Positions 44,716 through 53,640 of a stretch of DNA of 64,000 nt are shown here, piece after piece. The DNA is taken from contig CAILKP010000060.1 of NCBI GenBank assembly GCA_903834785.1, positions 23,270-87,269 on the forward strand, given 5' to 3'. The DNA comes from an uncultured bacterium. Its GTDB lineage: Bacteria > Planctomycetota > Phycisphaerae > Phycisphaerales > UBA1924. The position numbers and the translations under genes were made by a program. Below the pieces are notes generated by a model, which was given only the letters and a program-made list of their open reading frames with translations, made no database searches and was not told the DNA's origin. How positions within the stretch are numbered: position 1 is the first letter of the stretch; each line of letters begins with the position of its first letter.

Positions 44716-44734
44716 GGTACAGGAGAATACCTAG
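44716..44734. promoter_or_regulatory. Third ATACCTAG site, upstream of metF
   Basis: GGTA-N8-TACC dyad (44716-44731) overlapping the octamer ATACCTAG (44727-44734), 149 bases upstream of metF. Confidence 0.35.
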
Positions 44735-44802
44735 CGCATCTTGAAGACAGGAAAATGATTACGCTTGCACGTTCAAACTCCGCCAAGAACTACTGAGACT
44801 GT

Positions 44803-44831
44803 TTGACGCTCCACGACGAATGAGGTAATGT
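44803..44831 (+). promoter_or_regulatory. Sigma-70-type promoter for the short exported protein
   Basis: TTGACG (44803-44808), 17-base spacer, TAATGT (44826-44831). Confidence 0.62.
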
Positions 44832-44887
44832 GTTGTCGGTGCCCGGCTTCGGCTTGGCACCCGGCTGGCCATGGATTGGCAGGTCGC

Positions 44888-44920
44888 TCCTGAACTGGCC
44901 CTGGAAAGCCAGTTTCAGGA
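44888..44920 (+). other. Stem-loop in the 5' leader of the short exported protein gene
   Basis: TCCTGAACTGG pairs with CCAGTTTCAGGA (one bulged base) around a 10-base loop CCCTGGAAAG, about 50 bases after the predicted transcript start. It could be a regulatory or stabilising RNA element. Confidence 0.4.
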
Positions 44921-45043
44921 TGGGGATGTACCAGCGAGCCGGTCCAACTGGCCCCGCGATACAGAGCCCCGGATGGATGAGAGAGTCAGCCAAACACCGG
45001 TTTTGAGTTTCGGAACCTGTTTGGAATTGCGAGGAGTTTGAGA

Positions 45044-45283
45044 GTGAGTACCCCGTTTCGTCAACGCCTGAGCTTCTTCATTCCCGCGCTGGCGTGCCTG
45101 TTCTGTCTCGGCTCTGCCTTCGCCGTTTCCACGCGCGTTGAGCGTCCGATGCAGGTCAAGACCGCCGAAGTGGCCACCACCGCCTCGGATGCCAAGGACA
45201 GCAGCAGCTTCCGCTTCGCCAGCCCCGCCACCGTCGTCCTCGGCCTGATGGGCTTCGCAGCCATGATGCGTCGTCCGAGCTAA
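45044..45283 (+). CDS. Short exported protein with C-terminal hydrophobic anchor
   Basis: 79 residues from GTG 45044, 7 bases after GAGGAG. An N-terminal signal peptide (about 9-27, FFIPALACLFCLGSAFA) precedes a polar Thr/Ser/Ala centre of about 32 residues and a C-terminal hydrophobic segment (ATVVLGLMGFAAMM) ending RRPS. The layout is that of a miniature sorting-tail protein. With a strong promoter, a structured leader and a terminator of its own, it may be an abundant surface peptide. No family recognised. Confidence 0.65.
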   Translation: MSTPFRQRLSFFIPALACLFCLGSAFAVSTRVERPMQVKTAEVATTASDAKDSSSFRFASPATVVLGLMGFAAMMRRPS

Positions 45284-45319
45284 CCGCAGCGACTCGCAGA
45301 ATCCTGATCACCCAAAGAA

Positions 45320-45341
45320 AAACGGGCCGAACGGCCCGTTT
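45320..45341. terminator. Bidirectional terminator between the short exported protein gene and the PilZ gene
   Basis: A 10-bp stem AAACGGGCCG with CGGCCCGTTT and a two-base loop. On the minus strand it runs into TTTTTCTTT, so it is strongest for the PilZ gene. Confidence 0.8.
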
Positions 45342-45392
45342 CTCATTGTCGCAGGGTTTGTAGTGAGTCCAGGGGGACCCGATCCCGTCCGC

Positions 45393-45923
45393 TCAAGCCG
45401 CGGCACGGTACCGGCCGGTTCGCAGCTCGGCCAGCAGCCGCTCGCGGTCGCCAGCCCGGGCAAACCGGGTAAAGGCAATGGCCATCCGGATCGGGCCGGG
45501 CTCGTCTTCATCCTCAAGCCACACCACGTTGCCGAACACAAAGATCGCGCGGCCGGGGCCAGCGATGGATGACTGCATCGTCGGCAGCGTCAGCTGCATG
45601 GCGATGGGTGTGCCCATTTCAATGCCACGATCCAGCTCGAAGCGGCAGCCGCCCTCGGAAACGTCGTAGGCGTGACCCTCGTAATCGAAGGTGTCGCGGT
45701 CGAGGAACCGCACCTTGATCGCCGTGTACATGGGCTCGACGGAGAACCGGGGGTACCGCCGACGCTCGATCGGGAACCGGATCGAACTGCGGGCAGGCAG
45801 TTCGTCCTTGCCGGCGGCCGGGTTCGTAATCGGCCCGCTGATCGGGCTGCGAACGCCGTCAGACGGCGGCGGACGGGTCGGGTCAAATGAGTCGAAAATG
45901 CTGGCGGCACTGCCGAATGCCAT
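45393..45923 (-). CDS. PilZ domain protein (c-di-GMP receptor type)
   Basis: 176 residues from the ATG after AAGGAG. The c-di-GMP binding elements are present: the Arg-rich entry ERRRYPRFSV (RxxxR motif) at about 53-62 and the DVSEGGCRFEL motif (D/NxSxxG) about 30 residues later, followed by a beta barrel. The N-terminal 50 residues are a Pro/Ser-rich tail. It could respond to the messenger degraded by the HD-GYP protein in this window, but that link is an inference. Confidence 0.88.
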   Translation of the reverse strand: MAFGSAASIFDSFDPTRPPPSDGVRSPISGPITNPAAGKDELPARSSIRFPIERRRYPRFSVEPMYTAIKVRFLDRDTFDYEGHAYDVSEGGCRFELDRGIEMGTPIAMQLTLPTMQSSIAGPGRAIFVFGNVVWLEDEDEPGPIRMAIAFTRFARAGDRERLLAELRTGRYRAAA

Positions 45924-46149
45924 GGGAACGCTCCTTGGGTCTGGTAACAGACTCTGGTGGTATCGGACCGGATCCGGACCGACTCAAGGGGCTGACACAA
46001 AAACGGGGCGACGACCCCACCGGGCGGCCAAATCGAACTGACTCCCGTCATGAACTCGTCAGCTTCGTATTCTTTGCGAGCGATCGGCTGTGAACCGATA
46101 GGTCGTAGGTTGTGGTCCGCAGCGACCCGGAAGGACCGGGCCGTCCGCC

Positions 46150-46647
46150 TCAGCACGCCTGCGAGCCCGTCTGGTCCCCGTGCAGTTCGATCCGCACCTG
46201 GTCAATCCGCACGCCCAGCCGGTCCTCAATCTGCTCGATCACATCCGCCGGCAGCTTGGAAAGCAGGTCCACGCCAAGGTCCGCCGGAATGTCGCGCAGC
46301 CGCCCAGTCTGATCATCGATAAAGTGAATATGCGAGCGAGTATCCGCGTCGTACCGCGCTGCTTCCTCGCGGCCGCCGGTTGAGGCCGACGTATGCACAT
46401 ACCGCCTGGTCAGCCCCTTGCGGGTCAGCAGCTCCAGCGTGTTGTACACCGTCGCCAGCGAGATCCCACCCGCCTTCTTGGCCACCATGCCGTGCAGCTC
46501 CAGGGCCGTGGGGTGGCTCTCGGTTGCCTCCAGTGCAGAGTAAACCGCCTCTCGCTGCGGCGTGCAGCGGATGTTGTGACGGGCAAAAAGGGCGGGAATG
46601 CGGTCCAAAGGGGGCGTCGGCAAAAGGTCAGGATCGGGCCGGAACAC
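46150..46647 (-). CDS. Fur family metal-responsive regulator lacking the zinc CxxC motif
   Basis: 165 residues from GTG 46647. The winged helix is typical: RCTPQREAVYSALEATESHP, GISLATVYNTLELLTRKGL. The dimerisation domain has SHIHFIDDQTGRLRDIP (His106, His108), but the structural-zinc CxxC normally following the His cluster is replaced by Asp/Thr, and only Cys28 and Cys165 exist in the chain. This resembles Irr-type members rather than classical Fur. TAGAAT at 46669-46674 may be its -10. It is the best candidate to read the palindrome at feoA. Confidence 0.88.
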   Translation of the reverse strand: MFRPDPDLLPTPPLDRIPALFARHNIRCTPQREAVYSALEATESHPTALELHGMVAKKAGGISLATVYNTLELLTRKGLTRRYVHTSASTGGREEAARYDADTRSHIHFIDDQTGRLRDIPADLGVDLLSKLPADVIEQIEDRLGVRIDQVRIELHGDQTGSQAC

Positions 46648-46856
46648 TCCGGCCGCAATCCCACCCGGATTCTATGGTTTTCCGCCCCTCCCGGTTCCCG
46701 TGTGTCATGAGTTTCGCGATGGGTATTTGGTGAGCCCTTGGCGGTTATCCATGACCCCGCAGCCGCGGCAGCTACGCTTAACCGGCTGGAAATAACCCAC
46801 CCCCGGAGCGCACTGGCGACCCGGGTTTCTCGCACTCTCGGCAGGACGCATTGAGC

Positions 46857-47798
46857 ATGAACATCGGCGCGATCGGTATCGACTCTGGCCACGTTGAGGC
46901 CTTCACCCGGCTCATCAACGCCCGCAACAAGGCCGGCACCACCAAGTGCAAGGTCACCCACATCTGGACCGACGGCACCAACGACTGGGTCCAGAAGCCA
47001 GGCAAAGCCGACAAGGAGCGTCTCGCCCACGTCGCCAAGTGGAAGCAGGGCGCGCTGGACCACGGCGCCGTCGAGGCCGGCTCACTCAAGGAACTCCTTG
47101 CCAGCTGCGACGGCTTCATGGTCCTGAACGTCTCGGGCAAGCGCCACGCCAAGTTCGCCCTCGAGTGCCTCAAGACCGGCAAGCCCACGTACATCGACAA
47201 GCCGCTGGCCTGCTCTCTGGCCGATGCCAAGAAGATCATGGCCGCCGCCAAGAAGAAGAAAACCCCGTGCTACTCGGCCAGCTCGCTGCGTTTCATCAGC
47301 GCGTTTGACGGTGTCGACTTCGCCAAGCTCGGCAAGATCATCGCCGTCGACGCTTACGCCCCCGGCGAACTGCTCAAGGCCGACCCCGACCTCTGGCACT
47401 ACGGCTGCCACGCCATCGAGATGGTTGACTCCATCTTCGCCCGCAGCGGCCAAGGCGCCGGCGTCAAGCGCGTCTCGGCCGTGAAGATGGCCGACCGCCA
47501 CCTGCTGGACATGGAGTACCGCGACGGCCGCTACGTCCGCATCCGCATGGAGCGCAAGGCCAACTGGGAGTTCGGCGCGATCATCCACGGCGAGAAGGGT
47601 GCCGCCACCATCCGCGAAACCTTCAGCGACGGCGGCGCCATCTACGACCGCCTCATCGGCGGCATGGTCGGCTTCTTTGAAGGCAAGGGCGCCCCGGTCG
47701 CCCTCCGTGACATCGTCGAGACCGTCGGCGTCATGGAAATGGGCAACAAGTCCATCAAGAAGAACGGCGCCTGGATCAACGTCCCCGCCGTCAAGTAA
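46857..47798 (+). CDS. Gfo/Idh/MocA-like oxidoreductase, divergent
   Basis: 313 residues from the ATG after AGGACG. The N-terminus MNIGAIGIDSGHVEAFTRL is Rossmann-like but the second Gly of GxGxxG is changed (GIDSGH). PTYIDKPLACSLADAKKIMA keeps the DKP version of the lysine motif, and DPDLWHYGCHAIEMVDSIF is the substrate segment. A Lys-rich loop (AAAKKKKTPCYSASS) follows. This is the third family member in the window, and probably the least conventional one. A terminator follows. Confidence 0.8.
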   Translation: MNIGAIGIDSGHVEAFTRLINARNKAGTTKCKVTHIWTDGTNDWVQKPGKADKERLAHVAKWKQGALDHGAVEAGSLKELLASCDGFMVLNVSGKRHAKFALECLKTGKPTYIDKPLACSLADAKKIMAAAKKKKTPCYSASSLRFISAFDGVDFAKLGKIIAVDAYAPGELLKADPDLWHYGCHAIEMVDSIFARSGQGAGVKRVSAVKMADRHLLDMEYRDGRYVRIRMERKANWEFGAIIHGEKGAATIRETFSDGGAIYDRLIGGMVGFFEGKGAPVALRDIVETVGVMEMGNKSIKKNGAWINVPAVK

Positions 47799-47877
47799 GC
47801 CTGCCCGCATGGCTGCCACCTGCTCGGCGCCCCGCCGCCGCGCAGAATCGGCCTGCGATTCGCCCGCCCGATCCACC

Positions 47878-47916
47878 AACGGACACCCCATAACGGGGTG
47901 TCCGTTCTGCTTTGTT
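47878..47916 (+). terminator. Terminator after the divergent Gfo/Idh gene
   Basis: A 12-bp stem (AACGGACACCCC with GGGGTGTCCGTT), loop ATAAC, followed by CTGCTTTGTTT. Confidence 0.82.
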
Positions 47917-47993
47917 TGTGCCGCTCCGCGGTCGCGCCGGTGAACGGGTTTTGCCCGCGTGGCGTACAGTTGTCGGTCCGATGTGACATTCTC

Positions 47994-48464
47994 ATGCTTC
48001 ACCCGGCGCTTCGAAACCTGATCACACTGCTGCTGGCGATCTGGTCGCCGCTGTGCTGCTGTCAGGCTGCCGGCCTGCTTGGGAGCCGGTGCAGCGACCT
48101 CACCGGCCGATCAGCGGTTCGTCATCACGACCGGCCAGCCGTTCACTCCTGCTGTTCCACCAATCGTTGCGATGCCCGCACACCGGGCAGTCAGCCGGCG
48201 GATGATCAGACTCACGACCGCGATGCGGATTGCGCGGCCTGCAAAGGCCGGTCGGTAGTCACCAGTGTGGCTGATCCTGTCAAGCTCTCGCTTTCCGAGC
48301 CGCTGCCCGATGCGCTGGCAGCGATGCTGCTCGCTGGTCGCACCAGCGTCGGAACCGAGTTTGCAGGCGCATCCGTCACGCCGGATCGGCGATCCAACTG
48401 CAGGCCGGTGGCAATCTGTGCCAACCGCGAGCTGCTGCGCCGAGAGTGCGCGCTGATCGTCTAG
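47994..48464 (+). CDS. Cys-rich small exported or membrane protein, first gene of the ABC cluster
   Basis: 156 residues from ATG 47994. A hydrophobic start (LITLLLAIWSPLCCCQ) could be a signal peptide with a Cys triplet at 21-23. The next part is rich in Cys and His: HHDRPAVHSCCSTNRC (Cys53, 54, 59) and CAAC at 80-83. The C-terminal part is less distinctive. I do not recognise a family. It lies 175 bases before the membrane-fusion protein gene on the same strand and may be a metal-binding or redox accessory. A shadow frame runs on the other strand, so coding status is likely but not certain. Confidence 0.58.
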   Translation: MLHPALRNLITLLLAIWSPLCCCQAAGLLGSRCSDLTGRSAVRHHDRPAVHSCCSTNRCDARTPGSQPADDQTHDRDADCAACKGRSVVTSVADPVKLSLSEPLPDALAAMLLAGRTSVGTEFAGASVTPDRRSNCRPVAICANRELLRRECALIV

Positions 48465-48639
48465 CAACAACCCCGACACCGCCGCCCCGCCCGCCTCGCC
48501 GGACCTGGTCCGCCTGTGCCGTGCGGGCTTGGTCGGTGCATGTGAGTCATCCCCGACTGCATCAGCGCGCTCGCCTGCGTGCAGTCAGGGCCGGCGATGC
48601 CGCGTTGCTCCTGCTCGCACTCTCCCCGAATGGAACTCC

Positions 48640-50199
48640 ATGAACGCTACGAAGGTTGATCTCCGTGCGCTCTCGCGCCCGGCCGGACTTGGTGGCACCG
48701 CCGCATTCGCTGCCGGTGCGTCCGCCGAAGTCCCCCGTCCCCGCTCCCGCTGGCGCACCCGGCTGCTCGTCCCACTGGCCGTGCTGCTGTCCTTTGGCGG
48801 CGTGCTCGTGTACGCCGCCCGCGATGCCCTGCGCCCGGCGCTGGAGGTGTACGTTGTCCCGGTGGTGCCGAAGTCGCAAGCCCTTCGCTCCGAAGCACCA
48901 GCCGCTCCGCAGGCCGGTACCACGCATGCCGCCCGCTCGGGCACATCACCAGCTTCCGCGGGAGCCGCCGCCAGCTCCGGCGCCGTGCTGGCCCAGGCCC
49001 CAGGCTGGGTCGAGCCCGCGCCCTACCCCGTCATCGTGCCTGCACTGGCCGAGGGCGTCGTCCGTGAGGTCCTTGTTTTAGAGGGCCAAGCTGTCGCCGC
49101 CGACCAGGTCGTCGTCCGCATGATCGATCAGGATGCACAACTGCTGCTGCGTGCCGCCGAGGCCGCCCTGGCCCAGCGCCGCGCCGATGCCGACCGTGCC
49201 CGGGCCGACATCGCCACCGCCGAGGCCCAGATCCGTGTTGAGCAGGCCGCGGCAGAAGAGGTCCGCGACAACGTCAATCGCAGCCGCCCGCTGGTGGCCA
49301 GCGGCGCTGTGGGTGCCGCCGACTTCCGCGCCAGCGAGATCCGCCTCGATGGCATGGAGGCCAAGGTCGCCGCCGCCCGCCGCGCGGCCGATGCCATGCG
49401 CAGCAGCCTGGCCCAGGCCGAGGCGGCCATGTCCGCCGCGGCAGTGACGCGGGATGAAGCCGCACTCCGGCTGTCTCGCATGGAGGTCCGCTCCCCGGTC
49501 GCCGGCGTCGTCATGTCGCGCCTTGTCGAGCCCGGCACCCGCATCGCCATGGACTCCACCAACCGCGATCCCTCGGCCATGTCCGGTGCCGTGCTGCGGC
49601 TGTACAACCCCCAGCACCTGCAGGTGCGCGTCGATGTCCCGCTCGCCGATGCCGCCAAGATTAGCATCGGCACCCGTGCCATCATCACCACCGAGTCGCT
49701 CCCTGGCCAGACGTTCACCGGCAGCATCGTCCGCGCCGTGCACGAGGCCAACATCCAGCGCAACACCGTGCAGTTCAAGGTCGAACTCGAGAGCCCCTCG
49801 CCGGTGATGAAGCCCGAGATGCTCGCCCGCGTCAAGCTCGTCGGCACATCCGCCCAGCCCAGCGGCATGTCGACCGACCCCCACCACGCCGATGCGGCAG
49901 GTGGAACGCCAGCCGCAACTACCGCCGCATCTGACGGCACCCTTCTGGTCCTACCGGCCTCAGTCCTCAGCCGCACGGGCGAGGGCAAAGCCACTGTCTG
50001 GCTCGTCGATTCTGCTGGCGGCAGTCCCGTCGCCCAGCTGCGTGAGGTCGCCACCGAGCCGACCGAAGACACGGCGCTCGTGGCCATCACCGCCGGCCTC
50101 CGCCTGGCCGACCGCGTCGTCATCGATGCCCCCGCAGGTCTCCGCGACGGAGTGCGGCTGAAAGTCCTCGGCGAGCGCACTGCCGGCACAACCCCCTGA
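48640..50199 (+). CDS. HlyD-type membrane-fusion protein of an ABC exporter
   Basis: 519 residues. A cytoplasmic N-terminus (about 1-40), one membrane helix (about 42-60), a Pro/Ala/Ser linker, a lipoyl-like half (PVIVPALAEGVVREVLVLEG) and a long coiled-coil hairpin (about 165-300, Ala/Arg/Glu-rich), then the second lipoyl half (RMEVRSPVAGVVMSRLVEPG) and a beta barrel. A His-containing insertion (STDPHHADAAGG) lies near residue 410. It should link the inner-membrane permeases to an outer channel; no TolC gene is in the window. Confidence 0.9.
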   Translation: MNATKVDLRALSRPAGLGGTAAFAAGASAEVPRPRSRWRTRLLVPLAVLLSFGGVLVYAARDALRPALEVYVVPVVPKSQALRSEAPAAPQAGTTHAARSGTSPASAGAAASSGAVLAQAPGWVEPAPYPVIVPALAEGVVREVLVLEGQAVAADQVVVRMIDQDAQLLLRAAEAALAQRRADADRARADIATAEAQIRVEQAAAEEVRDNVNRSRPLVASGAVGAADFRASEIRLDGMEAKVAAARRAADAMRSSLAQAEAAMSAAAVTRDEAALRLSRMEVRSPVAGVVMSRLVEPGTRIAMDSTNRDPSAMSGAVLRLYNPQHLQVRVDVPLADAAKISIGTRAIITTESLPGQTFTGSIVRAVHEANIQRNTVQFKVELESPSPVMKPEMLARVKLVGTSAQPSGMSTDPHHADAAGGTPAATTAASDGTLLVLPASVLSRTGEGKATVWLVDSAGGSPVAQLREVATEPTEDTALVAITAGLRLADRVVIDAPAGLRDGVRLKVLGERTAGTTP

Positions 50200-50281
50200 G
50201 CACCGGCCACCCGTCCCGCCCCGCCACCACGTCACGCCACCACCTCATACTACCGCGTCACCACACAAGGGCACCCCACCC

Positions 50282-51079
50282 ATGACCACCACAGCCGCAA
50301 CCAGCCAAGCCGGCGCGATGGCCGCAAGCAACATCATCCCGTCGGCCGATCGTCCCCCGCAGCGGATCCTCATCGAGTGCCGCCGCCTGACCAAGTCCTA
50401 CCGCAAGGGCGACAACATCATCACGCCTTTAGCCGAGCTTGATCTGCTCGTGCCTGAGGGTGACTTCCTGGCCCTCATGGGCCCCTCCGGCAGCGGCAAG
50501 ACCACGCTGCTGAACCTCATCGCCGGGATCGATCGTCCCACCGGCGGCCAGCTCATCATCGGCGGCACCGACATTTCCACGCTCTCCCGCGGCAAGCTCG
50601 CCGACTGGCGCAGCCGGCAGATCGGCTACGTCTTCCAGCTCTACAACCTCGTTCCCGTGCTCACGGCCTACGAGAACATCGAGCTGCCCCTGCTCCTGTC
50701 ATCCATGAGTTCCGCCGAGCGCCACGACCGCGTCCGCAGTGCGCTCCAGCTCGTCGGCATCACCGACCGCCACGATCACTACCCCCGCCAGCTCTCCGGC
50801 GGCCAGGAGCAGCGCGTCGCCATCGCCCGTGCCATCGTCACCGATCCGACCATCATCGTCGGTGATGAGCCCACCGGCGACCTGGACCAGGAGTCAGCCC
50901 GCGCCATCATGGAACTGATGCAGCGGCTCTGCAACGAACTGGGCAAGACCCTCATCATCGTCACCCACGATGCCAAGTGCGCCGCCTACGCCCGGCGCAC
51001 GCTGCACCTGGAAAAGGGCCGCCTCGTGGCTGACGGCCCTGCCATCTCCGGCAGCGTCGCTTCACAAGGAGGCAACTGA
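50282..51079 (+). CDS. ABC transporter ATPase, MacB/LolD type
   Basis: 265 residues. Walker A GPSGSGKTTL at 67-76, Q-loop VFQLYNLVP near 118, signature LSGGQEQR at 171-178, and Walker B IIVGDEPTGDLD at 191-202. The set is complete, so it should hydrolyse ATP. The N-terminal 30 residues are an extra tail. The following permease starts 3 bases after its stop, so the two are one operon. Confidence 0.95.
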   Translation: MTTTAATSQAGAMAASNIIPSADRPPQRILIECRRLTKSYRKGDNIITPLAELDLLVPEGDFLALMGPSGSGKTTLLNLIAGIDRPTGGQLIIGGTDISTLSRGKLADWRSRQIGYVFQLYNLVPVLTAYENIELPLLLSSMSSAERHDRVRSALQLVGITDRHDHYPRQLSGGQEQRVAIARAIVTDPTIIVGDEPTGDLDQESARAIMELMQRLCNELGKTLIIVTHDAKCAAYARRTLHLEKGRLVADGPAISGSVASQGGN

Positions 51080-51082
51080 CCC

Positions 51083-52252
51083 ATGATCGCCCCCAGACTC
51101 ATCCCCGTTGTTCTCAAGCAGTTGGTTCGCCACCGCGTGCGCAGCGTGCTCACCGTCGCGGGCGTTGGTGTGGCCATGTTCCTGTTTATCGCCGTCCAGA
51201 CGCTCCAGCAGGGCGTCAAGGACGCGACGGAAGCCGCCGCCGGAGACACCACAATGGTCGTTTACCGGGAGAACCGCTTCTGCCCGGCCACCAGCCGCCT
51301 GCCGCAGTATTACGTTGATCGCATCCGGTCGGTCCCCGGCGTGGTCTCGGCCGTCCCGGTCAAGATCATCGTCAACAACTGCCGCGCTTCGCTGGATGTC
51401 ATCACCTACCGCGGCGTCCCGGCTGAGGAAATGGCCGTCGGTTCCGCCTCCGGCTGGACCGGCAAGTGGCAGTTCCTCTCCGGCTCGCTCGACGAGTGGC
51501 GCAAACGCTCCGACTCGGCCATCGTCGGTGAAACACTCGCCGTCCGCCGCGGCTTTAAGGTTGGCCAGTCATTTGACTCCTCAGGCGTCACCGTCACCGT
51601 CGCGGGCATCATCCGCTCGCCGGAACCGCAGGACCAGAACGTCGCCTACGTCCACCTCGATTTCCTCCAGCAGTCCGCCGGCAAGGGCGGCGGCCTCGGC
51701 AGCGTGACCCAGTTCACGGTGCGGGTCGATGATCCCTCCCGCATGCAGGCCATCGGCCTTGCGATCGATGAGAAGTTCAAGACCCAGGCCGAGCCAACCA
51801 CCACCCGCCCCGAGAAGGCCTTCGTCGCTCAGGCGGGCGCCGACATCATCGAGATCGTCCGCTTTACGCGCTGGCTCGGCTGGGGCTGCCTCGGGGCTGT
51901 GCTGGCACTGGTGGCCAACGCCATCGTCCTGAGCGTCCAGGACCGCATCCGCGAGCACGCCGTGCTGCAGACGCTCGGCTTCCGCTCCGGGCTCATCGCC
52001 CGCATGATCGTCAGCGAGGGCATGCTCATCGGCCTGGTCGGCGGGGCCATCGGCACGCTGCTGGCCCTGGCTGTCGTTCACTTCGGCCGCTTCAGTCTCT
52101 CCCAGGATGGTCTGAGTATCTCTGTTTCCGCCGACTGGTCAGTCTTCATCCGCGGCCTGCTCATCTCCGCCGGTGTCGGCGTCGTCGCCGGGCTCGTTCC
52201 TGCCTTGCGTGCCGGCCGCCGTGAGATCGCCTCCTGCTTCCGAGCCGTCTAA
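51083..52252 (+). CDS. FtsX-type ABC permease, first subunit
   Basis: 389 residues. The MacB-like layout has membrane helix 1 at about 20-42, a large periplasmic domain (about 43-255) and three C-terminal helices (about 262-285, 310-333, 352-372). Two periplasmic cysteines (Cys67 in NRFCPATS and Cys100 in VNNCRASL) could form a disulfide or bind a ligand; most FtsX-type domains lack them. The gene is 15 bases from the second permease, so a heterodimer is likely. Confidence 0.9.
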   Translation: MIAPRLIPVVLKQLVRHRVRSVLTVAGVGVAMFLFIAVQTLQQGVKDATEAAAGDTTMVVYRENRFCPATSRLPQYYVDRIRSVPGVVSAVPVKIIVNNCRASLDVITYRGVPAEEMAVGSASGWTGKWQFLSGSLDEWRKRSDSAIVGETLAVRRGFKVGQSFDSSGVTVTVAGIIRSPEPQDQNVAYVHLDFLQQSAGKGGGLGSVTQFTVRVDDPSRMQAIGLAIDEKFKTQAEPTTTRPEKAFVAQAGADIIEIVRFTRWLGWGCLGAVLALVANAIVLSVQDRIREHAVLQTLGFRSGLIARMIVSEGMLIGLVGGAIGTLLALAVVHFGRFSLSQDGLSISVSADWSVFIRGLLISAGVGVVAGLVPALRAGRREIASCFRAV

Positions 52253-52266
52253 CCCAGAAGCCCTCT

Positions 52267-53520
52267 ATGCGACTGATCCCCTTTGAGTACGCCGTCCGCA
52301 ACCTGGGCCGCGCCCCCTCGCGACTGGTGCTCTCCATCGCCGGCTCGGCCATGGTCGTCCTGCTCATCCTCGTTGCGGGCGGCTTCGTCCGCGGCATGAG
52401 CATGGCCCTCCGCGCCACCGGCGGGGAGAGCAACGTCATCCTGCTGGGCGCCGGAAGCGAGGACAGCATCGAGCGCAGTGAGATCGAAGCCAGCACGCCC
52501 AGCGTCGTTGCCGCGAGCATTCCGGGCATCCGCAGCCGCGCCGGCGTGGCCTACGTCTCGCCGGAGGTCAGCGTCATGCTCCCCGTCGCCATACCCGTCG
52601 CCCTACCCGGCGGCATCGCCACCAGCGGCCCCCACGCCGGGCACGACATGGGCCGCACCGCCGAAACCGCGGAGCCCAAGCAGGCGATGTTCCGTGGCGT
52701 CACTCCCGTCGCCGCGCTCGTGCACGACAACATCACCCTAATGCAGGGTCGCTGGCCCCGCGCCGGCGAGGACGAGCTCATGCTCGGGCGGACAGTCCCC
52801 ACCGTCCTTGGCCTGCGTGAGCAGAATCTCCGGCTCGGCGAGAAACTGGTCATCGACAAGCGACTCTGGACCATCGTCGGTACCTTCGCCGCTCCGGGCA
52901 CCGTTGTGGAGGCCGAGATCTGGCTGCCCCTGACGGACATCAAGGCCGTCACCCGCCGCGAGACTATCTCCTGCGTCGTGCTCACGCTCGATCCGTACAA
53001 CGAGGCGACCGGACAAGGTGCCGAGTTCTCCGATGTCGCCGCCTTCACCAAGACACGCCCGGACCTGGAACTCTTCGCCCTGCCCGAGCGTGACTACTAC
53101 GCCAAGCTCTCAAGCTTCTTTGGCCCCATCCGCGCCGTGGCATGGGTCACCGCCGGGCTTATCGCCCTCGGCGGCCTCTTCGGCGGGCTCAACACCATGT
53201 ACGCCGCTTTCGCCACCCGCATCCGCGAACTCGGCACGCTCCAGTCGCTGGGCTTCCGCCGCTCGGCCATCGTCATCTCCATGGTCCAGGAGTCCACGCT
53301 GGCCACCGCTGCCGGCGGGCTCATCGCCTGCGCCATCGCGGTCTTCCTGCTCGATGGCATCTCCGTCCGATTCTCCATGGGCGCCTTCGGGCTCGTGATC
53401 GATGAGCAGGTCATCGGCCTGGGTCTGCTCGCCGGGCTGGTCCTGGGCATCATCGGTGCCATTCCTCCGGCCATCCGCTGCCTGCGGCCCAGCATCCCGC
53501 TGGCGCTCAAAGCCGTCTAG
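52267..53520 (+). CDS. FtsX-type ABC permease, second subunit
   Basis: 417 residues. Helix 1 at about 20-42, a periplasmic domain, and three C-terminal helices starting near residue 290 (WVTAGLIALGGLFGGLNTMY). The periplasmic part has an inserted loop at about 117-140 containing GPHAGHDMGR (His123, His126, Met128), a pattern that could bind copper or a similar metal. The subunit pairs with the one before it. Confidence 0.9.
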   Translation: MRLIPFEYAVRNLGRAPSRLVLSIAGSAMVVLLILVAGGFVRGMSMALRATGGESNVILLGAGSEDSIERSEIEASTPSVVAASIPGIRSRAGVAYVSPEVSVMLPVAIPVALPGGIATSGPHAGHDMGRTAETAEPKQAMFRGVTPVAALVHDNITLMQGRWPRAGEDELMLGRTVPTVLGLREQNLRLGEKLVIDKRLWTIVGTFAAPGTVVEAEIWLPLTDIKAVTRRETISCVVLTLDPYNEATGQGAEFSDVAAFTKTRPDLELFALPERDYYAKLSSFFGPIRAVAWVTAGLIALGGLFGGLNTMYAAFATRIRELGTLQSLGFRRSAIVISMVQESTLATAAGGLIACAIAVFLLDGISVRFSMGAFGLVIDEQVIGLGLLAGLVLGIIGAIPPAIRCLRPSIPLALKAV

Positions 53521-53640
53521 TCGTCAGTGATGCAGCAGTGGGGGGGAAGAAATCTCGAGGGTGGTGTCAGTCGTTCGTCGGTGTTCAAGTCTCTCGCTGC
53601 TGAGGCCCTGCCGGGCCAAACAAGATCAAGGAGCTTCGCA

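Larger units (their letters stand above)
44579..45043. other. 465-base divergent region with promoter and structured leader
   Basis: Between metF (minus) and the short exported protein (plus). It contains the third ATACCTAG site (44727-44734), a sigma-70 promoter (44803-44831) and a leader of about 205 bases with a hairpin at 44888-44920. A 67-codon minus-strand frame here looks random. Confidence 0.5.

Noticed and set aside
44790..44993. A 67-codon minus-strand frame in the leader of the short exported protein gene
   Set aside because: It overlaps the predicted structured leader, has no start signal and looks random.
48111..48479. A 122-codon minus-strand frame opposite the Cys-rich gene of the ABC cluster
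   Set aside because: The plus-strand frame has a hydrophobic start and fits the operon; the minus frame has neither.
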